This document shows, piece by piece, positions 59,852 to 64,000 of a stretch of 64,000 nt of DNA. Origin of the DNA: Methylobrevis albus. Its GTDB lineage: Bacteria > Pseudomonadota > Alphaproteobacteria > Rhizobiales > Pleomorphomonadaceae. Made by a program: the position numbers and the translations under genes. Within the stretch, counting starts at the first letter, position 1, and each line of letters starts with the position of its first letter. The notes under the pieces were generated by a model. That model worked only from the letters and a program-made list of their open reading frames with translations. It did no database searches and was not told the DNA's origin. The DNA is taken from assembly GCF_015904235.1 (NCBI RefSeq), contig NZ_JADZLT010000049.1, positions 496,001 to 560,000 of the forward strand. Direction: 5' to 3'.

Positions 59852-60979
59852 TCAGCCCGCCGGGGCGGACTGGCGGACGCTGGCCTGTGGCCGGCGTTCG
59901 GAGCCCGCCCCGCGCATGACGCGGCCGTCGTTCGGCACGAACAGCGGCGGGATCAGCGTGGTGCCGGTGGTCTCGCCACCGGCGATGCGCGCGAAGGCGA
60001 CGTCGATCATGGTGGCGACGTCCTGGCGGACCATGGCGACCGGGAACGGCAGGAACGCGGCGAAGGGATCCCAGTCGAAGCAGCCGATGGCGCAGTCGTG
60101 CCAGGGCTCGTCGTCGAGGCTGCGGAAATACTGCACCACGCCCTCGAAGGCGCTGAGCGAATTGACGAAGAGGGCGTCGGGAAGGCGGCCGAGCTCGGCG
60201 TGCAGGGCGGCGACGGCAGCTTGCGATTCCTCCGGCCAGTAGCCGCAGCGGCGGATCCGGTCTTCGGGCGGCGGCGCGCCGTCGCGCTCGGTGAGCGCGT
60301 CGCGGAAGCCGGCGACGCGGCCGTCGGTGGCGAACTCGTCGGGAACGCCGCCGAGGAAATCGATGCGGGCGGCGGGTCCGGCGCGCGTTGCCGCGTGCTC
60401 GGCGAGATGGCGGGTGAGCCGGTAGGCGCCGGCCCGGTTGTCGGTGACGACGGAGGGCGCCGCCTCGCCGGGAAGATCGACGTTGACGCTCGGCACGCCG
60501 GCCGCCGAGCAGAGCCTGTTGAGCGGCTCGGGATGGGCGACGCCGGCGAAGAACAGGAACTCGACCTGATGCGACAGCAGCGTTTCGGCGACCGAGCGCT
60601 CGGTGACCGGGTCGCGCAGGCCGCTCACCACCATCGGACAGAGGCCGCGGGTGCGGGCGCGCGATTCGAACTCCTCGGCGAGGTCGGCGAAGAAGCGGTT
60701 GCGGTAGTGCGGGATCACCATGCCGGCGAGGCCCGAGCGTGACAGGCGCAGCGCGCGCGCCTTCATGTTGACGGCATAGCCCAGCGCCCGGGCCGCCTCG
60801 GCGACGCGCAGCGCCGTGTCCTCGCTGATTCGGTAGCGCTGCCAGGTGCCGTTGAGGACCATGCTGACGGTGGCGGGCGACGTCTGCGTCGCCGTGGCGA
60901 TATCGTAGATCGTGGATTTTCGGCTGCCACCGCCGGCTTTCCCCGGCCCGGATTTCCCGGACTCGCCCTTCTCCGCCAT
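59852..60979 (-). CDS. LacI-family transcriptional regulator
   Basis: A 375-residue regulator. The helix-turn-helix is STIYDIATATQTSPATVSMVLNG with hinge helix MKARALRLSRSG, followed by a periplasmic-binding-like effector domain (LAGMVIPHYRNRFFADLAEEFESRA, VEFLFFAGV). I start it at ATG 60979, which has GGGGAGA 8 bases upstream; the frame is open for 52 more codons but these look non-coding. Twenty glycine- and lysine-rich residues precede the DNA-binding domain. It likely controls the adjacent kinases/aldolase operon and the divergent transporter through the operator at 61174-61189. Confidence 0.9.
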   Translation of the reverse strand: MAEKGESGKSGPGKAGGGSRKSTIYDIATATQTSPATVSMVLNGTWQRYRISEDTALRVAEAARALGYAVNMKARALRLSRSGLAGMVIPHYRNRFFADLAEEFESRARTRGLCPMVVSGLRDPVTERSVAETLLSHQVEFLFFAGVAHPEPLNRLCSAAGVPSVNVDLPGEAAPSVVTDNRAGAYRLTRHLAEHAATRAGPAARIDFLGGVPDEFATDGRVAGFRDALTERDGAPPPEDRIRRCGYWPEESQAAVAALHAELGRLPDALFVNSLSAFEGVVQYFRSLDDEPWHDCAIGCFDWDPFAAFLPFPVAMVRQDVATMIDVAFARIAGGETTGTTLIPPLFVPNDGRVMRGAGSERRPQASVRQSAPAG

Positions 60980-61162
60980 CGTGCGTGTCTCCCCGTCGCT
61001 CGTGCGCGCCTCGCCCATGCACATCTCGATCCGGTCGCCTTCCATCCGAGCCTTGCGGCCCCGGCATGGCGGCGACTTCTGGTTCTCCGCTGAACGCATA
61101 CGCCGGCACCCTCGGCGATGCGAACGGACCGGCACGCGTCGTTCAATCGATTATAGACGGTC

Positions 61163-61193
61163 TTGACGAAAATGCTAAATGGATTTAGCGTTT
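61163..61193 (+). promoter_or_regulatory. LacI-type operator within the transporter promoter
   Basis: GCTAAAT-GG-ATTTAGC (61174-61189) is a perfect 7-2-7 palindrome, extended by AAA/TTT pairs to 61170-61193 with one mismatch on each side. It lies directly after TTGACG (61163-61168) and overlaps TAGCGT (61186-61191) at a 17-base spacing, so a bound repressor would block the rightward promoter. The rest of the 355-base gap 60980-61334 shows only the ribosome sites of the two flanking genes. Confidence 0.7.
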
Positions 61194-61334
61194 CAGCTTG
61201 TCGATTGGCGGCGGCGCCTGGGACCGGGTCTCCACCGGGCCTTCGGTGTGCCGGCCGACAGTCATCATCGAAGAACCGGGCAATCCGGTCGATCTCGCCC
61301 GCGGCCGTTCGCAGGCGTGACAGGAGGAGGAAAC

Positions 61335-62327
61335 ATGGCACTTCGTTCCCTGCCGGCGCTTGTCGCCGGCGTGCTGGCGTTCGGCCTGATGGCCGGCACA
61401 GCCCTTGCCGACCAGACCCGCATCGGTGTCGTCGTGAAGATCGGCGGCATCCCGTGGTTCAACGCCATGGAAGCCGGCATCAAGGAGCAAGGCGCCGCGC
61501 TCGGCGTCGACGCCTTCATGATCGGACCGACCAGCGCTGATCCCGCGCTGCAGGTGCGCGCGGTCGAAGACCTGATCGCCCAGGGCGTCGACGTCATCGG
61601 CGTGGTGCCGAACGACGCCGAGGTGCTGGAGCCGGTGCTCGAGCGCGCCCGCGCCCAGGGCATCAAGGTGATCACCCACGAGAGCCCGAACCAGCGGAAC
61701 GTCGACTGGAACTTCGAGCTCGCCTCGGTCGAGGGCTTCGGCGACGCCTACGGCAAGCTGATGGCCGACCTGATGGGCGGCACCGGCAAGTACGCCGTGT
61801 TCGTCGGCTCGCTCACCGTGCCGCTGCACAACGCCTGGGCCGACGCCGCGATCGCCTATCTCAAGGCGAACAACCCCGAGATGGAACTCGTCGGCGAGCG
61901 TTACGGCGTCGCCGAGAACGTCGACGACAGCCGCCGCACCGCGCTCGACCTGATGCGCGCGCATCCGGACCTGAAGGGCTTCCTCGCCTTCGGCAGCCAG
62001 GGCCCGATCGGCGCCGCGCGTGCCGTGGAAGAGCGCCGCAAGGCCGGTGAAGTGGTCGTGCTCGGGCCGTTCTCGCCCGGCCAGGGCCAGAAGCTGATCC
62101 ACGACGGCGTGCTCTCGGGCGGCTTCATGTGGAACCCGAAGGAAGCCGGCAAGGTGTTCGTCACGCTCGGCGACATGCTGGTGAAGGGCGAAGAGATCAA
62201 GGCGGGCACGGAAGTTCCGGGCCTCGGCACGATCAACCCCGAAGCCGGCTCGAAGAACATCATCGTCGACCAGCTCGTCGAGCTGAACAAGGACACCATC
62301 GACGGCCTCGCCGAGATGGGCCTCTGA
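61335..62327 (+). CDS. Ribose/autoinducer-2-type sugar ABC transporter substrate-binding protein
   Basis: Periplasmic binding protein of 330 residues with a signal peptide ending at ALA (about residue 25). It belongs to the family of RbsB/RhaS/LsrB-like proteins: TRIGVVVKIGGIPWFNAMEAGIKEQGAALGV, QGVDVIGVVPND, KVITHESPNQRNVDWNFELA and GFLAFGSQGPIGAARAVEE. The closest types I recognise are rhamnose- and AI-2-binding proteins, but the ligand is open. AGGAGGAGG sits 4 bases before ATG 61335, predicting high expression. It is divergent from the LacI gene. Confidence 0.87.
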   Translation: MALRSLPALVAGVLAFGLMAGTALADQTRIGVVVKIGGIPWFNAMEAGIKEQGAALGVDAFMIGPTSADPALQVRAVEDLIAQGVDVIGVVPNDAEVLEPVLERARAQGIKVITHESPNQRNVDWNFELASVEGFGDAYGKLMADLMGGTGKYAVFVGSLTVPLHNAWADAAIAYLKANNPEMELVGERYGVAENVDDSRRTALDLMRAHPDLKGFLAFGSQGPIGAARAVEERRKAGEVVVLGPFSPGQGQKLIHDGVLSGGFMWNPKEAGKVFVTLGDMLVKGEEIKAGTEVPGLGTINPEAGSKNIIVDQLVELNKDTIDGLAEMGL

Positions 62328-62378
62328 TCGACGCCTGACGCGATCCCCCGCCCGTCGCCACTCCCGCGACGGTCCCCT

Positions 62379-62437
62379 CGAGGGGCGGCCCTCCTCCATC
62401 GGCGACCGCGGTCGCCGTCCGCCGCCCCTCGTCTTTT
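62379..62437 (+). terminator. Terminator/attenuator between binding protein and ATPase genes
   Basis: CGAGGGGCGGC (62379-62389) pairs with GCCGCCCCTCG (62421-62431), an 11-bp perfect stem. The loop holds its own perfect palindrome GGCGACCGCGGTCGCC (62401-62416). The stem is followed by TCTTTTT. The position, 51 bases after the binding protein stop, suggests partial termination that keeps the binding protein in excess over the ATPase. Confidence 0.6.
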
Positions 62438-62521
62438 TCCGCACCGGCCGACGGCCTGCCATCAGCCGCCCGGTGCCGCCGGCAGAGCCGTGCCGAGGTT
62501 CCGGACAAATCGAGCGAGGCG

Positions 62522-64000
62522 ATGACCGACATCGACCCCCAATCCGCCGCGTTGCGGCCGCAGTCGACCGACGCCGCCGCGCCCCTGCTGATCCAGCTCG
62601 AGGGCATCTCGAAGGTGTTCGGCGGCGTCAAGGCGCTGCAGGACGTCCGCTTCGACATCGCGCCGGGCGAAGTGCTGTGCCTCGCCGGCGAGAACGGCTG
62701 CGGCAAGAGCACGCTGATCAAGATCATCAGCGGCGTCTACCAGCCGGAAGCCGGCGGGACGATGCTGTTCGACGGCAAGCCGATGGACAAGCTGACCCCG
62801 GGCCTCGCCCGCAGCCTCGGCATCCAGGTGATCTGGCAGGATCTCGCCCTCTTTCCCGAGATGAGCGTCGCCGAGAACATCGCTTTCGAGCAGAACCTCG
62901 GCGCCCGGCCGCGCCTGGTCGACTATGGCCGCATCCGCCAGATCGCGGGCCGCATGCTCGACCGGCTCGGCGTCGCCATCGACCTCGAGAAGCCGGTGCG
63001 CGAACTCTCGATCGCCCAGCGCCAGATGGTCGCCATCTGCCGGGCGCTGGTCGCCGACGCCCGCCTCGTCTTCATGGACGAGCCGACGGCATCGCTGTCG
63101 AAGGGCGAGACCGACGCGCTGCTCGTCATCGTGCGCCGGCTGGCATCGGAAGGCATCGCCGTCGTCTTCGTCAGCCATCGCCTCGCCGAGGTGCTCGACG
63201 TCTGCTCGCGGGTGACGGTGCTGCGCGACGGTCGCTATGTCGGCACCTATCCGACCAAGGGTATGACGCAGACCCGGCTGACCGAGCTGATGACCGGGCG
63301 CAATTTCGACCAGAGCGTCCGCGCCGCCGACCGCTCCGCCGCCCCGGCGGTGCTGTCCGTGGAAGGGCTCGGCCGCGAGGGCGACTATGCGGAAATCGAC
63401 CTCGTCGTCCGCCGCGGCGAGGTCGTCGGCCTCACCGGCCGGCTCGGCGCCGGACGCACCGAGCTCGCGCTCAGCCTGTTCGGCATGACGCGTCCCGACC
63501 GCGGCACGATCCGGCTCGGCGGCGAGGTCACCGACTTCCGGTCCAACCGCGACGCGATCCGCGCCGGCATCGCCTATGTCTCCGAGGACCGGCTGTCGCT
63601 CGGCCTCGTCCAGCCGCAGTCGATCGCCGACAACATCGCGCTGCCCGTGCTCGGCAAGCTGGTCGACGCGCTCGGCCTCTTGTCGAAGCGCCGCAAGGCG
63701 GCGCTGGTCGACGACTGGATCCGCCAGCTCGCCGTCAAGATCGGCGCGCCGGAGCATGCGGTCTCGACGCTTTCGGGCGGCAACCAGCAGCGCATCGTGC
63801 TGGCGAAATGGCTCGCCACCGAGCCGAAGGTGCTGATCCTCGATTCGCCCACCGTCGGCGTCGACGTCGGCGCGCGCGCCGGCATCTTCGAGATCGTGCA
63901 CCGCCTCGCCGAGGCCGGCATGGCGATCCTGCTGATTTCAGACGAGATTCCCGAGGTCTACTACAACTCCGACCGCATCCTGCACATGCGCGACGGCCGC
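62522..64000 (+). CDS. Sugar ABC transporter ATP-binding protein, RbsA/XylG type (3' end outside window)
   Basis: Two fused ATPase domains, 493 residues visible and open at the window end. Domain 1 has Walker A GENGCGKST (about residues 60-68), the shortened signature LSIAQRQMVAICRAL and Walker B LVFMDEPTASLS. Domain 2 has the altered Walker A GRLGAGRTELALSLFG, signature LSGGNQQRIVLAKWL and LILDSPTVGVDVGA. This asymmetry is normal for carbohydrate importers of the RbsA family. ATG 62522 follows GCGAGGCG. Only the last few residues should be missing; permease genes would be expected beyond the edge. Confidence 0.94.
   Translation, partial: MTDIDPQSAALRPQSTDAAAPLLIQLEGISKVFGGVKALQDVRFDIAPGEVLCLAGENGCGKSTLIKIISGVYQPEAGGTMLFDGKPMDKLTPGLARSLGIQVIWQDLALFPEMSVAENIAFEQNLGARPRLVDYGRIRQIAGRMLDRLGVAIDLEKPVRELSIAQRQMVAICRALVADARLVFMDEPTASLSKGETDALLVIVRRLASEGIAVVFVSHRLAEVLDVCSRVTVLRDGRYVGTYPTKGMTQTRLTELMTGRNFDQSVRAADRSAAPAVLSVEGLGREGDYAEIDLVVRRGEVVGLTGRLGAGRTELALSLFGMTRPDRGTIRLGGEVTDFRSNRDAIRAGIAYVSEDRLSLGLVQPQSIADNIALPVLGKLVDALGLLSKRRKAALVDDWIRQLAVKIGAPEHAVSTLSGGNQQRIVLAKWLATEPKVLILDSPTVGVDVGARAGIFEIVHRLAEAGMAILLISDEIPEVYYNSDRILHMRDGR

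Overview
The window is GC-rich, tightly packed chromosomal DNA with 60 genes, two of them cut by the window edges. Gene content and order point to an alphaproteobacterium, most likely Hyphomicrobiales (rhizobia and relatives). The evidence is a stand-alone F1 ATP synthase operon (atpHAGDC), the block obgE-proB-proA-nadD-rsfS-rlmH-envC-ctpA-(divergent polysaccharide deacetylase)-rppH beside it, the tyrC-hisC-chorismate mutase/metX-metW block, and a choline-O-sulfate cluster of rhizobial type. No rRNA, tRNA, CRISPR array, prophage or insertion sequence was seen. Genus cannot be assigned from reading alone.

Layout. 0-7.1 kb: the end of a methyltransferase gene, a CHASE4-GGDEF diguanylate cyclase, metW/metX (methionine), then chorismate mutase, hisC and tyrC (aromatic amino acids). 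7.1-10.9 kb: choline-O-sulfate use (LysR regulator, choline-binding protein, choline sulfatase), with a palindromic dispersed repeat inside. 11-14.8 kb: housekeeping singles (YnfA family, universal stress protein, beta carbonic anhydrase, DUF429 and pyridoxal kinase). 15-22.5 kb: priA and the ATP synthase F1 operon with a clear terminator. 22.6-35.4 kb, leftward: DUF2254 membrane protein, two coupled Nudix hydrolases, polysaccharide deacetylase, ctpA, envC, rlmH, rsfS, nadD, proA, proB, obgE. proB is flanked by two copies of a second inverted-repeat family. 35.6-37.4 kb: an rRNA methyltransferase and a pseudouridine synthase, translationally coupled. 37.5-42 kb: a sugar-acid catabolic operon (IclR regulator, DgoK kinase, KDPGal aldolase, IlvD/EDD dehydratase) with a readable promoter and operator. 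42-44.6 kb: sppA, ihfB, a LapA-domain protein and a rhodanese.

44.8-64 kb is carbohydrate and polyol catabolism. A SorC-type regulator precedes an operon for a polyol ABC transporter (binding protein, two permeases, ATPase), a short-chain dehydrogenase, an aldo-keto reductase, a GMC oxidoreductase and a ribulokinase-type FGGY kinase. Converging on it is a second operon (LacI regulator, xylulokinase, a second FGGY kinase, class II aldolase). Divergent from that is a ribose-type ABC transporter that runs off the window. Read together, the two operons could oxidise pentitols or related polyols to ketoses and dispose of these by 5-phosphorylation or by 1-phosphorylation and aldol cleavage. That scheme is inference.

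The most informative non-coding signals are a shared 14-bp motif (TGRGC-N4-GCYCA) before the SorC gene and its operon, a LacI-type operator inside a promoter at 61.17 kb, an IclR-type operator on a TTGACA/TAGAAT promoter at 38.3 kb, and long perfect hairpins between transporter genes. I did not find a defence, secretion or mobile system. The best candidates for something undescribed are the combined polyol/ketose catabolic region and a few family-level unknowns (DUF429 coupled to pdxY, the C-terminal domain of the chorismate mutase, the 114-aa protein at 42 kb).
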